A stretch of 33,439 nt of DNA. Origin: an uncultured Flavonifractor sp. GTDB taxonomy: Bacteria > Bacillota > Clostridia > Oscillospirales > Oscillospiraceae. This document shows, one piece after another, positions 1 to 8,498 of the stretch. The position numbers were made by a program, and so were the translations under genes. Position 1 is the first letter of the stretch; each line of letters starts with the position of its first letter. Below the pieces are notes generated by a model that did not search any database, was not told the origin of the DNA, and saw only the letters and a program-made list of their open reading frames with translations. Location of the stretch: contig CALWOL010000060.1 in the NCBI GenBank assembly GCA_944383135.1, positions 1-33,439 on the forward strand. The letters are read 5' to 3'.

Positions 1-21
1 ATAACTTTATTATAGAGTAGG

Positions 22-897
22 ATGATTGCCGTGTCAAATCCCAATCGGATTGCGCTGCTCACCGATTCCACCGCCGACCTGACCGACGCCATGCGGGCAG
101 GTACGCCCATCTATACGGTCCCCCTGAAAATCATCTGTTCGGACGGGGAATTTTCTGATGGCGTGGACATCTTTGCCCAGGACGTCTATCAGCGCCTCCG
201 CCGGGGGGAGCTGCCCCGCACCTCTCTGCCAGAGGGGGGCGCGGTGAGCGACGCCCTGGACGCGATTGCCTCCGCCGGCTATGAGAAGGTCATCGCCCTG
301 ATGCTCTCCGGCGGTCTCTCCGGCACCTACAATATGGTGCGCCTCCAGGCCGAGCAGCGGGAGGATCTGGAGGTTGCGGTTTTTGACTCCAAAAGCGGCT
401 CCCTGGGACTGGGCATCATGGTGCTCCAGCTGTGGGAGGAAATTCAGGCCGGGGCGGACTGGGACACCCTCATCACCCGGCGGGTGCCCTTCCTGGTGGA
501 GCATACCTTCCCCTTCTTCTCGGTGGACACCCTGGAGTATCTCTACAAGGGGGGCCGCATCGGGAAGGTGACCGCCATGGCCGGCACCATGCTGTCCATC
601 AAGCCCATCATCACCTTCGCCACCGACGGCCAGCTGCAGAGCGTGGCCAAGGTACGGGGCCGCCGGCAGGTCCAAGACAAGATTGTGGACTTGCTGCGCC
701 AGAAGTTCCAGCCCGGACGGCGGTACAATCTGGGCGTGGCCAACGGCGGCGCACCGGAGGAGATGGCGGAACTGTCCGCCAAGGTTCGGGCCGCTTTCCC
801 CGACTACGAGCACTGCTGGGAGGGCCCCATGGACGCTACCCTCAGCGTCTATATCGGCGACGGCGTCATCGGCGCCGGTATTCAGTATTTGGATTGA
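22..897 (+). CDS. DegV family fatty-acid-binding protein
   Basis: DegV/EDD-fold proteins bind a fatty acid; in Firmicutes the relatives FakB1/FakB2 present it to the kinase FakA for phosphorylation. The sequence shows the N-terminal family motif TDSTADL (about residue 15), TSLPEGG (about 67), LSGGLSGTYN (about 96), DSKSGSLG (about 122) and the C-terminal run DTLEYLYKGGRIGK followed by SIKPII. The 291 residues are normal for the family. The start is uncertain. The ATG at 22 sits directly against a GTAGG sequence, too close for a normal ribosome-binding site, whereas a GTG at 31 has that sequence about 9 bases upstream and would give 288 residues. No fakA-like kinase is visible nearby, so which fatty acid or partner it serves cannot be said. 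A strong terminator follows, so it is not cotranscribed with the next gene. Confidence 0.93.
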   Translation: MIAVSNPNRIALLTDSTADLTDAMRAGTPIYTVPLKIICSDGEFSDGVDIFAQDVYQRLRRGELPRTSLPEGGAVSDALDAIASAGYEKVIALMLSGGLSGTYNMVRLQAEQREDLEVAVFDSKSGSLGLGIMVLQLWEEIQAGADWDTLITRRVPFLVEHTFPFFSVDTLEYLYKGGRIGKVTAMAGTMLSIKPIITFATDGQLQSVAKVRGRRQVQDKIVDLLRQKFQPGRRYNLGVANGGAPEEMAELSAKVRAAFPDYEHCWEGPMDATLSVYIGDGVIGAGIQYLD

Positions 898-908
898 GCA
901 TATTCACA

Positions 909-947
909 ACACCGGAACCAGTTATGAACTGGTTCCGGTGTTTTTTT
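909..947 (+). terminator. Intrinsic terminator after the DegV gene
   Basis: A perfect 15-bp stem (909-923 with 927-941) closes on a 3-base ATG loop and runs into seven T residues (941-947). This is a textbook Rho-independent terminator 11 bases after the stop codon. Confidence 0.93.
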
Positions 948-962
948 GCGCTATAAATCAAG

Positions 963-987
963 AATACTATGCTAGCTGCATAGTATT
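963..987. repeat. 10-bp inverted repeat, possible operator
   Basis: AATACTATGC (963-972) and GCATAGTATT (978-987) are perfect inverted arms around TAGCT. It lies after the terminator and about 60 bases upstream of the candidate -10 of the RCC1-repeat gene. It has no T-run of its own, so a protein-binding site is as likely as an RNA hairpin. No regulator is identified. Confidence 0.5.
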
Positions 988-1008
988 TATAATTTTGATA
1001 TGTAATAT

Positions 1009-1074
1009 ATAAAATTATCCTATGTTATTTTCCCGTATGGTAATGTATGCTATCATAAAATTATCCTACGTTAT
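1009..1074 (+). repeat. Pair of 20-bp direct repeats in an AT-rich promoter region
   Basis: Two copies of ATAAAATTATCCTAYGTTAT lie at 1009-1028 and 1055-1074, differing only at the T/C shown as Y. They are 46 bases apart start to start, and the second ends about 10 bases before the ribosome-binding site of the RCC1-repeat gene. They could be tandem operator sites. The composition is far more AT-rich than the rest of the window. Confidence 0.55.
1048..1056 (+). promoter_or_regulatory. Candidate extended -10 promoter for the RCC1-repeat gene
   Basis: TGC followed by TATCAT (1051-1056) resembles an extended -10 element. It lies just before the second direct repeat. No good -35 hexamer is seen at 16-18 bp, so this is tentative. 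Confidence 0.35.
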
Positions 1075-1095
1075 CCTAAGGAAAGGAAGGGTCTT

Positions 1096-4000
1096 ATGAG
1101 GCGGTTTTTATCATTTCTTCTGACCGCAGCCCTGCTGCTGTCCCTGCTTCCCGCATCCCTGGCAGCGGAGCCGGAGGAGGCGCCCTTTACCACCCAGCCC
1201 AAGATAGACAGCGATATGGCCCTGCTGTCCAACGGCACGGTGTATGTGTGGGCCAACAACGATCCCACCGGGGAAACTTCCAAACATCCGGTCCTGCTGT
1301 CCGGGCTGGAGCGTATTGTGGACATCGCCCCCGGCATAGCGCTGGACGCCGACGGCCACGTCTGGACCTGGGGCTATAACAACAGCGGGCAGCTGGGAGA
1401 CGGCACCACCACCAACCGCAGCACCCCCGCCATGGTGGAGGGGCTGGAGAACGTGGCCGCCATTGACGGAAGCGACAATAACAGGGCGGCAGTCACGGAA
1501 GACGGCACTCTTTACATCTGGGGCTCCAACAGCGGCGGACAGTTGGGTACTTCCCCGGACAACAGTGCCCATTCCACCCCGGTTCGGGTAGAGGGCATCG
1601 GCAGCGTCCAGACGGTGAAGCTGACCGCCTCCTCCGTGCTGGTGCTCCTGGAGGACGGCACGGTGTGGAGCTGGGGTGAAAACAACTACGGTACACTGGG
1701 AACCGGCGAAAGTCCTTATTATTCTCCTCGCATAGCACCCGCCCAAATTCCTGATCTGGTCAATATTACCGCCATTGAGGCCAACGATGACAGCTGCTTT
1801 GCCCTGTGTAAGGACGGCACCGTCTGGTCCTGGGGCTATAACCGCTACGGACAGCTGGGGTATTCCTATTTTGATAACATCAGCGTCACCAGCGGAAACA
1901 CCTACAGCTCATATAAACCTCAAAAGATGACGGGTCTTACGGGCATTACCACACTGGCCTCCGACAAGGATTACACCCTGGCCCTGGACGGGCAGGGGCG
2001 GCTATGGGCCTGCGGCCTGAACTACTACGGGGATTTCGGCAACAAGCCGCCGCTCTACAACTCAAGCGGCATTACCCCCGCCATCTACATTGATGAAGTG
2101 ACCCAGCCGGCCGTGGACGTGGCTATCGGCACCCGCTCTATCCTGTTGATGGAGGACGGCACCATCCAGAGCCCCGGCGGCAGCACCACCACCATTCCAG
2201 ATTACTTCCGCCCGCTGGAGTATGAGGACGGGCTGACCTTTTATGCCGACCGCTATCCCCTGCGGATTACGGCCCAGCCCGGCGGCAACACCACCGGCTT
2301 CTCCACCGGTCTCTATCAGCCCGGTCAGGAGCTGACGCTGTATGCTGTCCCGGAGCTGGGGAGCCAATGGGCAGGCTGGACCACAGAGGGACTTGCCCTC
2401 TCCGATCCACAGTCCACCGCCCAGAGCTTTTCCATGCCCAGCGGCCCCGCATCCCTGACCGCTCAGTTCCAGCTGTCGGACTGCCTGCTATCAGTCCCCG
2501 ACCTGGCCGGGAGCTACGTTGCCGTCACCGCCCTGCGCAGCGACGGCACCGTGTGGGCCTGGGGAAGCAATGTAGGCGGGATGTTGGGCAATGGCGGACC
2601 GGAGGAGAGCGGGGAGACCATCCGTACGGCGGCAGCGCCGGTACCGGCCTACGCCTCCCCTGCCTCCCAGCGTGCCGGCATCGCAGCCGGCGGGATGCAC
2701 GCTCTGGTCATCGGGAGTTCTCAGTCCGCTTGGGGCGACAACAGCGCGGGCCAGTTGGGTACCGGCAAAACCGAAAATGCCATGTCACCCGCCACCATCT
2801 CTCAGCTCTACGGCTCCGTCCTGGCCGCCGGTGAGCAGTTCAGCATGAGCCTCTATCTGGACCAGAACGGCAAGTCCACCGTCTACTACTGGGGCCTGGA
2901 CATTATAAACGGTACGGGCAGCATCCTCACCCCCACCAAGCTCACCCTCCCGGATGAGAGCTATCCCACCCTCATTGACCACATGCCCACCAATGTGACA
3001 GACATCTCCGCCGGCGGCAGCGCCGCCCTGCTGCTGTGCAGGGACGGCACCGTCTGGACGGTGGGCTGGGGCACAACCCTGAAGGAGCGGCAGCCCCGGC
3101 AGGTGGAGGGGCTGGAGCACGTCTCCGCCATTGCCGCAGGCAGCGGCTACTTCCTGGCCCTGAAGCAGGACGGCACGGTGTGGGCCTGGGGCTCCGGCCC
3201 GGTGGCCCAGAGCAGCGACGTGCCCACACAGGTGCCCGGCCTGAGCGATATCGTCTTTCTCTCCGCCGGATACAGCCACGCCGCCGCCATCAGGGCCGAC
3301 GGCAGCCTGTGGACCTGGGGCGCCAACACCAGCGGCCAGCTGGGAGACGGCACCACAGAGGACCGCTCCACCCCCGTAAAGGTCCGCCAGTCGGTCTCCT
3401 TTGTCCGGGCGGGCATGTCCCAGACCTTTGCGGCGGATCAGGACGGCTATCTGTACGCCTGCGGCTTCAACGGTAACGGTGAGCTGGGGTGCGGAAGCTG
3501 CGAAAATGCCCTGACGTTTGTCCCCGTGGTGGAAAAGGACTCCGGCCAGCCCTTCTCCCTGCTGGTCTATCCCGTGGAGCTGGGCACCAGCGCCGGCGGC
3601 GGCGCTTCCTTCCCCAACCAGCAGGCATATTATCCCATCGGTGCCCAGGTCACGGTGGACGCCCTGCCCAACATAGGCAATTTCTTCCACTCTTGGTCTG
3701 CGGAAGGGGTGGAGCTTGCTGATCCTCAGGCCAATCCGGCAGTCTTCACCATGCCGGACAACAAAGTGGTACTCACCCCTTCTTTTACTTCCGAAGAAGG
3801 CTCGATCCCCCAGGTTGCCATTGCCGCCGGCAGCATCCACGCCCTGGCACTGAACGACGGCGGCACGGTCTACGGCTGGGGCAGCAACAACTATAAACAA
3901 CTGGGCGACCGCTACGGTTACGCCGACTGCGTCCCCGGCAGGGTCCCGTTGCTCCAGAACGTGGCCGACGTGGTCTGCTCTTATTACGCCTCCATCTTTC

Positions 4001-6735
4001 TGATGCGGGACGGGACTGTCTGGTATGCCGGACAGATCGCCACCGGGCTGAGCAATTATACACTCACCCCCATTGAGGGCCTTACGGACATCACCGCCAT
4101 CGCCGCCGGCGACAACCATCTGCTGGCCCTGGACAAGGATGGCGTCGTGTGGGGATTCGGTTTTGACCGGGACGGCTGTCTCGCCACTGCAACCGGGACA
4201 GTCCTGACTCAGCCCGTCCAAATCGCAGGACTGCCGACAGTGACAGCCATCTGGGCCGGCCCTAACGGCTCAGCGGCCAAAGCTGCCGACGGCTCGGTCT
4301 ATGTGTGGGGCTATGACGACTACTTTGGCCGGTTCGGCACTCTGGAGAACGGCACCAGCGGTACCTCCCTCACCACCCCCACCAAGCTGGACTGGCCCTG
4401 CGGGGAGATCCGCTCCTTTGCCATCGGCGATTATTTCTGCGCCGCCCTGGCAGAGGACGGCACCGTATGGGCCTGCGGCCGCAACTGGGAGGGCCAGCTG
4501 GGTAACGGCACGGAAAACCGGGGCAGCGAAGTGCCTGTCCAGGTGTCGGGTCTAGAAAACATCACCGCCATCTCCACGAGATCTATGCACATCGTGGCCC
4601 TGGACAGCAGCGGTACCCTCTGGGGCTGGGGCCGCAACATGCATGGCCAGCTGGGCAACGGCACACGCACCAACAGTTTGGTCCCCGTCAAAATCGCGGA
4701 GGACGTGCTGCTGGCAGAAGCAGGTACTGATTTTACCCTGATCGTCAAGGAGGACTACTCCGTTCTGGCCTGCGGCTCCAACTCCAACAAACAGCTGGGC
4801 TATACCACCATCAGCAATTATTACGCCGGTTTCAAAAATGTCCAGTGCAATGATCGGGACTATACGCTGTACGCCCGGTCGGTCACCATCCAGGCCGGAA
4901 CCGGCGGCAAAATCACCGCCCGGGGCAGCAGCTCCTCCGACTGGCTCCAGGGCTCCAAGGAACCAGCCACCAAAGCAATCAGTTTCTTCGCCCCCGGCGA
5001 GTATATTACAGTGGAAGCGATTCCCGATCAGAATTGGCTCTTCGACTACTGGAGCTGCGAGGGCGTGATTCTGCCCTATCCGCTGAATGACACCGTGGTT
5101 TTCACCCTGCCCGACTGCGCCGTCACCCTCACCGCCCATTTCAAGGAGTCCCCGATCCAGGTCCCGGAGCAGCCCAGCGGTCCCTTCCCGGGAGAGATCG
5201 AGGCTCCCGACCTCACCGCCACCCCCATTGACAGTCCGGACGCGCTTGCCCTTATCGGTACCAGCCCGGACTACCCCCTGGACGGCTCCTACGCCCTCAC
5301 CGCCGATCTGGACCTGTCCGGCTGGGCAAACTGGACCCCCATCGGGACCACCGACGCGCCCTTCACCGGCACCTTCGACGGCTGCGGCCGGGTGATCCGG
5401 GGGCTGACCATTACCTCCCCCACCGGCAGCTACGCCGGTCTGTTCGGGGCGACAGACGGCGCAGACATTAAGAATGTGGGACTGGAGCAGGTCTCCATCG
5501 TCTTCTCCGCTTCAGGAACGGTCAATGCAGGCGCTGTGGCCGGCCGCCTGGACGGCGGCACCTCCCTCACCAACTGCTATGTCACCGGCTCGCTCTTTGT
5601 GGTGGGGGGCTACGGCAGCACCCTGCTCCATGTAGGCGGTCTGGCAGGCTACGCCGCCGCCTCCTCCCTGCGCGACTGCGTCAACCGGGCCAGCGTCTAT
5701 GCCTGCGATTCCTCCAAGGTCTATGTGGGCGGCGTGCTGGGCTACGCCTCGTCCGGCGGCGGTACCCTGACCCGCTGCACCAACGACGGCAGAATCCGCA
5801 CCGATGACAGCTCCACCGACGCATACTGCGGCGGCGTGTTCGGCTGGCTGTCCAGCGGCCTGTCCGTCAGCCAGTGCCGCAACGCCGCTGCGGTGGAGGC
5901 GGAGCGGAACTACGGCGGCCGCGGCGCCACCTTTGCCCTGGGCGGCATTGCCGGATACAGCGCCTCCAGCCTGCTCAACTGCTACAACCAGGGCGAGATA
6001 AACAGCGGCAGGCTGCAGTGCTACTATGCCTGCTCCGGCGGCATCGCGGGACAGCTCTACGGCAATGCCACCTCGGCCCAGTACTGCTATAACTCCGGCA
6101 ACGTATCCGCCGGCTCCTACTATACCGCCTACGCCGGCGGCATCGCCGGGGACTGCCAGAATTCCGGCTCCGTCAGAAACTCCGTCACCGCCTGCGCGTA
6201 CATCGACTCCTATTACAATTCCTTCAGCGGCTCCCAGGGCGGCGTTACCTTTACCTCCTGCGCGCTGGCCGGCAGATACAATGTGGGCGTCAGCAACTAC
6301 TGCCTCACCGGTGTAGCCAACCGGGGTTACAGCCGCACCGTCAGCAGCAGCGGAGCCAGCCCCACAGATGCCTCCGCCCTCGCCAGCTCCGACACCTATC
6401 TCAATCTGGGCTGGAACTTCACCACGGTCTGGCAGCTGAAGGAGGGGACCAACCGGGGCCTGCCCTGCTTCCTCTGGGAATACACCGCTCCTCTCTCCAT
6501 TCTGCGCTATGACAACTCCGTTGTCACCCTCCAGGTCAATGAGCTGCCGGGAGAGGTCCTCCTCTGCGCCGCCGGCTACGACGGCCTGGAGATGACCCAG
6601 TGCCAGGCCCTGCGCTTCACCCCGGAGCTGGGGACCGTCACCTGCTCCCTGCCCACCGGCCAGGCAGCCTCTCTCAAGATATTCCTGCTGGACGGGGAAA
6701 CCCTGGAGCCCCTCTGCCATCCCTGGACCAAATAA
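1096..6735 (+). CDS. Giant secreted RCC1-propeller / InlB-B-like / GLUG protein
   Basis: A predicted exported surface protein of 1,879 residues. A signal peptide covers residues 1-24 (MRR, hydrophobic core, LAAEPE). I count 21 RCC1-type blade motifs (DGTVWxWGxN...GQLG), in three groups of seven at about residues 35-388, 468-815 and 907-1250. RCC1 domains are known seven-bladed beta-propellers, so these read as three complete propellers. Each group is followed by a module like divergent InlB B-repeats (about 389-460, 822-900, 1257-1350; pattern GxxVTVxAxPxxG...FxMP...LTAxF). From about 1368 to 1790 there is a GLUG/beta-helix-like region (GTFDGCGRVIRGL, GGLAGYAA, GGIAGQLYG). The last 80 residues match the C-terminus of the LRR protein at 18448-23514. 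No LPXTG sorting signal or transmembrane tail is visible. The ATG has AGGAAGGG six bases upstream. Adhesion or polymer binding is likely, but no ligand can be named. Confidence 0.9.
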   Translation: MRRFLSFLLTAALLLSLLPASLAAEPEEAPFTTQPKIDSDMALLSNGTVYVWANNDPTGETSKHPVLLSGLERIVDIAPGIALDADGHVWTWGYNNSGQLGDGTTTNRSTPAMVEGLENVAAIDGSDNNRAAVTEDGTLYIWGSNSGGQLGTSPDNSAHSTPVRVEGIGSVQTVKLTASSVLVLLEDGTVWSWGENNYGTLGTGESPYYSPRIAPAQIPDLVNITAIEANDDSCFALCKDGTVWSWGYNRYGQLGYSYFDNISVTSGNTYSSYKPQKMTGLTGITTLASDKDYTLALDGQGRLWACGLNYYGDFGNKPPLYNSSGITPAIYIDEVTQPAVDVAIGTRSILLMEDGTIQSPGGSTTTIPDYFRPLEYEDGLTFYADRYPLRITAQPGGNTTGFSTGLYQPGQELTLYAVPELGSQWAGWTTEGLALSDPQSTAQSFSMPSGPASLTAQFQLSDCLLSVPDLAGSYVAVTALRSDGTVWAWGSNVGGMLGNGGPEESGETIRTAAAPVPAYASPASQRAGIAAGGMHALVIGSSQSAWGDNSAGQLGTGKTENAMSPATISQLYGSVLAAGEQFSMSLYLDQNGKSTVYYWGLDIINGTGSILTPTKLTLPDESYPTLIDHMPTNVTDISAGGSAALLLCRDGTVWTVGWGTTLKERQPRQVEGLEHVSAIAAGSGYFLALKQDGTVWAWGSGPVAQSSDVPTQVPGLSDIVFLSAGYSHAAAIRADGSLWTWGANTSGQLGDGTTEDRSTPVKVRQSVSFVRAGMSQTFAADQDGYLYACGFNGNGELGCGSCENALTFVPVVEKDSGQPFSLLVYPVELGTSAGGGASFPNQQAYYPIGAQVTVDALPNIGNFFHSWSAEGVELADPQANPAVFTMPDNKVVLTPSFTSEEGSIPQVAIAAGSIHALALNDGGTVYGWGSNNYKQLGDRYGYADCVPGRVPLLQNVADVVCSYYASIFLMRDGTVWYAGQIATGLSNYTLTPIEGLTDITAIAAGDNHLLALDKDGVVWGFGFDRDGCLATATGTVLTQPVQIAGLPTVTAIWAGPNGSAAKAADGSVYVWGYDDYFGRFGTLENGTSGTSLTTPTKLDWPCGEIRSFAIGDYFCAALAEDGTVWACGRNWEGQLGNGTENRGSEVPVQVSGLENITAISTRSMHIVALDSSGTLWGWGRNMHGQLGNGTRTNSLVPVKIAEDVLLAEAGTDFTLIVKEDYSVLACGSNSNKQLGYTTISNYYAGFKNVQCNDRDYTLYARSVTIQAGTGGKITARGSSSSDWLQGSKEPATKAISFFAPGEYITVEAIPDQNWLFDYWSCEGVILPYPLNDTVVFTLPDCAVTLTAHFKESPIQVPEQPSGPFPGEIEAPDLTATPIDSPDALALIGTSPDYPLDGSYALTADLDLSGWANWTPIGTTDAPFTGTFDGCGRVIRGLTITSPTGSYAGLFGATDGADIKNVGLEQVSIVFSASGTVNAGAVAGRLDGGTSLTNCYVTGSLFVVGGYGSTLLHVGGLAGYAAASSLRDCVNRASVYACDSSKVYVGGVLGYASSGGGTLTRCTNDGRIRTDDSSTDAYCGGVFGWLSSGLSVSQCRNAAAVEAERNYGGRGATFALGGIAGYSASSLLNCYNQGEINSGRLQCYYACSGGIAGQLYGNATSAQYCYNSGNVSAGSYYTAYAGGIAGDCQNSGSVRNSVTACAYIDSYYNSFSGSQGGVTFTSCALAGRYNVGVSNYCLTGVANRGYSRTVSSSGASPTDASALASSDTYLNLGWNFTTVWQLKEGTNRGLPCFLWEYTAPLSILRYDNSVVTLQVNELPGEVLLCAAGYDGLEMTQCQALRFTPELGTVTCSLPTGQAASLKIFLLDGETLEPLCHPWTK

Positions 6736-6748
6736 ACCGGCACACAGC

Positions 6749-6783
6749 AAAAGGGCCTGCCGCATTTTGCGGCAGGCCCCAAT
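6749..6783. terminator. Bidirectional terminator between convergent genes
   Basis: An 11-bp GC-rich stem (6753-6763 with 6769-6779) encloses an ATTTT loop. On the minus strand it is followed by TTTT (6749-6752 complement), fitting termination of the small minus-strand gene ending at 6798. On the plus strand the hairpin follows the RCC1-repeat gene by 17 bases but lacks a good T-run. Confidence 0.8.
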
Positions 6784-6797
6784 TTGTGGAAAAAGCC

Positions 6798-7067
6798 TCA
6801 CAGCGCCAGGGCCAGGCACCAGCACAGGGTGGCCCCCACCGCCCCTGCCGCGGCATACACCGGTCCGGGAATCCGCCGCCACAGCCGACTCCAGCGGGCG
6901 TTCTGACGCAGGTAGCCGTCCGCCGCCCGCTGGGCCTCCTGGAGCACCTGCTCCGCCGTCACTCCCGTTTTGAAGGCGTCCTCCTTTACCAGAAAAATGG
7001 CCTGCTCAAAAAAACGGGGGTCGGGAGACCGCACCACAATCACCTGCCGGGCCACGCCCTGCACCAT
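6798..7067 (-). CDS. Small protein with C-terminal membrane helix, putative sporulation gene
   Basis: An 89-residue protein I recognise only as a conserved clostridial hypothetical. The N-terminal part is soluble (VRSPDPRFFEQAIFLV, residues about 12-27, then GVTAEQVLQEAQRAADGY). The last 20 residues form a single hydrophobic helix after a basic stretch (RWSRLWRR), so it is probably tail-anchored. The open frame continues upstream, but the ATG at 7067 is preferred: it has AAAGGA about 10 bases upstream and lies downstream of a good sigma-G-like promoter (7096-7126). A GTG three codons earlier is possible. It is divergent from sleB and convergent with the RCC1-repeat gene. The promoter suggests forespore expression, but no function can be assigned. 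Confidence 0.72.
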   Translation of the reverse strand: MVQGVARQVIVVRSPDPRFFEQAIFLVKEDAFKTGVTAEQVLQEAQRAADGYLRQNARWSRLWRRIPGPVYAAAGAVGATLCWCLALAL

Positions 7068-7095
7068 CCTGCCCACATCCTTTCCGGTTTTCTCC

Positions 7096-7126
7096 CAGTA
7101 TGTCCCATTTCCTCCGGCGCTATTCC
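7096..7126 (-). promoter_or_regulatory. Sigma-G-like promoter of the small membrane protein gene
   Basis: On the minus strand GGAATA (7121-7126) and CATACTG (7096-7102) are separated by 18 bp. This closely resembles the Bacillus/Clostridium sigma-G pattern TGAATA-17/18-CATACTA. The predicted transcript would start about 20 bases before the ATG at 7067. Confidence 0.5.
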
Positions 7127-7145
7127 CCAATGGCACACATTGGCG

Positions 7146-7175
7146 CTCATAACCCCCCTTCTCTCTCCGTACACT
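7146..7175 (+). promoter_or_regulatory. Sigma-E/G-like promoter of sleB
   Basis: CTCATAAC (7146-7153), a 14-bp spacer and CGTACACT (7168-7175) resemble a sporulation-sigma promoter of the kTCATATT / CATACAnT type. It lies about 28 bases before the sleB ATG. The match is partial. Confidence 0.4.
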
Positions 7176-7203
7176 AGCTTCAGTGAGAAAGGAAGGCGAG
7201 AAT

Positions 7204-7872
7204 ATGGGCGTAAACAGACGCAGACTGATTGGGGCGCTTGCCCTGCTGTTTCTGCTGAATATCGGCGTCATCGTCCTGGCCCAGTCCGCCCAGGCCGCCA
7301 CCTGGCGGCAGGGCTCCACCGGGGAGCAGGTGCGGATTATCCAGAGCAAGCTGAAAAACTGGGGCTACTACGACGGCGCGGTGGACGGCATCTTCGGCAG
7401 CAAAACCACGGAGGCGGTCAAGTATTTCCAGCGGAAAAACGGTCTGACCGCCGACGGCATTGTGGGTCCCGCCACCCTGCGGGCCCTGGGCATGTCCACC
7501 AGCAGCGGCGGCGGCAGCCAGCAGGCCAGCGTGGACTTGCTGGCCCGGGTCATCTCCGCCGAGGCCCGGGGGGAGCCATACAGCGGCCAGGTGGCGGTGG
7601 GGGCGGTGATTCTCAACCGGGTGGAGCACCCCTCCTTCCCCAATACCATCGCCGGAGTGGTCTATCAGCCGGGGGCCTTCACCTGCATGGTGGACGGGCA
7701 GATTGACCAGCCGGTTGCCCAGTCGGCGGTGCGGGCGGCGCAGGAAGCCCTCAACGGCACGGACCCCAGCGGCGGAGCCATCTATTATTTTAATCCCAGC
7801 ACCGCCACCAGCGCCTGGATCTGGAGCCGGCCCCTGATTAAGGTCATCGGCAACCACCGGTTCTGCTCCTGA
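7204..7872 (+). CDS. sleB: SleB-type spore cortex-lytic enzyme
   Basis: SleB is a lytic transglycosylase that cuts cortex peptidoglycan containing muramic-delta-lactam during germination. The 222-residue product has a signal peptide (residues 1-31, ending AQSAQA). A PG_binding_1 domain follows at about 32-98 (WRQGSTGEQVRIIQ, DGIFGSKTTEAVKYFQ, GLTADGIVGPAT). After a short Ser/Gly linker comes a Hydrolase_2 catalytic domain at about 108-222. It contains ISAEARGE, carrying the expected catalytic Glu, and VAVGAVILNRV, GAFTCMVDG and NHRFCS. The ATG at 7204 is chosen over a GTG at 7183 because AAGGAAGGCGAG sits just upstream and the signal peptide starts cleanly there. No ypeB-like partner follows; a terminator does. 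Confidence 0.92.
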   Translation: MGVNRRRLIGALALLFLLNIGVIVLAQSAQAATWRQGSTGEQVRIIQSKLKNWGYYDGAVDGIFGSKTTEAVKYFQRKNGLTADGIVGPATLRALGMSTSSGGGSQQASVDLLARVISAEARGEPYSGQVAVGAVILNRVEHPSFPNTIAGVVYQPGAFTCMVDGQIDQPVAQSAVRAAQEALNGTDPSGGAIYYFNPSTATSAWIWSRPLIKVIGNHRFCS

Positions 7873-7922
7873 GAAAGAGAACCGCCCCCCGCCTTCGGTG
7901 AAGGCGGAGGGCGGCTTTCTCT
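7871..7922. terminator. Bidirectional terminator between sleB and spoVT
   Basis: A 15-bp stem with one mismatch (7882-7896 with 7900-7914, GGT loop) is extended by GAGAAAG/CTTTCTC arms at 7871-7877 and 7915-7921. It separates the convergent sleB and spoVT stop codons and probably serves both. Confidence 0.8.
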
Positions 7923-8464
7923 CAGGGCTCCATGTGGCGGCCCAGGAAACCGGCAATGGTCTGGGCCAGCTTGTACTCGGTCTCATCACTGGTCTGCTCG
8001 GTGTCGGTGCTGGCAAAGAGCACACACCCCAGCACATCCCCCTCGGACAGGATGGGGGCGGCGCAGGTGGCCACGTATTTCTCGTTGTCCTCGCACACCG
8101 CCACGGCCATACCCCCCGTCTGGGCCTGATAAATCTGACGGCCCTCCATGATCCGCTCCAGCTCGGGGGAAATGCGTCTGTCGGCCAGCTCCCGGCGGGG
8201 GGTGCCCGCCACGGCGATACAGGCGTCCCGGTCCGTAATCACGGCAATTTTTCCGGTGGTCTTGTTCAGAGTCTCGCACATCTGTCCGGCGAAATCTCCC
8301 AGGCCGCCCATCAGGGAATACTTCTTGAAAATGACGCCGCCGTCCTTATCGGTATAGATTTCCAGGGGGTCTCCCTCCCGGATGCGCATGGTCCGGCGAA
8401 TCTCCTTGGGAATCACCACCCGACCCAAATCGTCGATGCGGCGCACAATGCCAGTGGCTTTCAT
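7922..8464 (-). CDS. spoVT: Stage V sporulation protein T, AbrB-type regulator
   Basis: SpoVT is a forespore transcription factor that modulates sigma-G-dependent genes. The 180-residue product starts MKATGIVRRIDDLGRVVIPK, the AbrB/SpoVT swapped-hairpin DNA-binding domain (residues 1-50, IREGDPLEIY). A GAF-like C-terminal domain spans about 56-178 (GKIAVITDRDACIAVAGTP, ILSEGDVLGCVLFAS). Length and layout match B. subtilis SpoVT (178 residues). The ATG at 8464 has AGGAGG eight bases upstream; a TTG two codons earlier is in frame but badly placed. A sigma-G-like promoter lies upstream at 8499-8528, fitting its known role. Confidence 0.95.
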   Translation of the reverse strand: MKATGIVRRIDDLGRVVIPKEIRRTMRIREGDPLEIYTDKDGGVIFKKYSLMGGLGDFAGQMCETLNKTTGKIAVITDRDACIAVAGTPRRELADRRISPELERIMEGRQIYQAQTGGMAVAVCEDNEKYVATCAAPILSEGDVLGCVLFASTDTEQTSDETEYKLAQTIAGFLGRHMEP

Positions 8465-8498
8465 ATCCAACTCCTCCTGCGGTTTTGGTTACAGCCCT

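Noticed and set aside
1096-6735. Repeated sequence that might be taken for a CRISPR-like or satellite array
   Set aside because: The repeats are in frame and degenerate, and they encode RCC1 blades; spacing follows protein repeats, not equal spacers.
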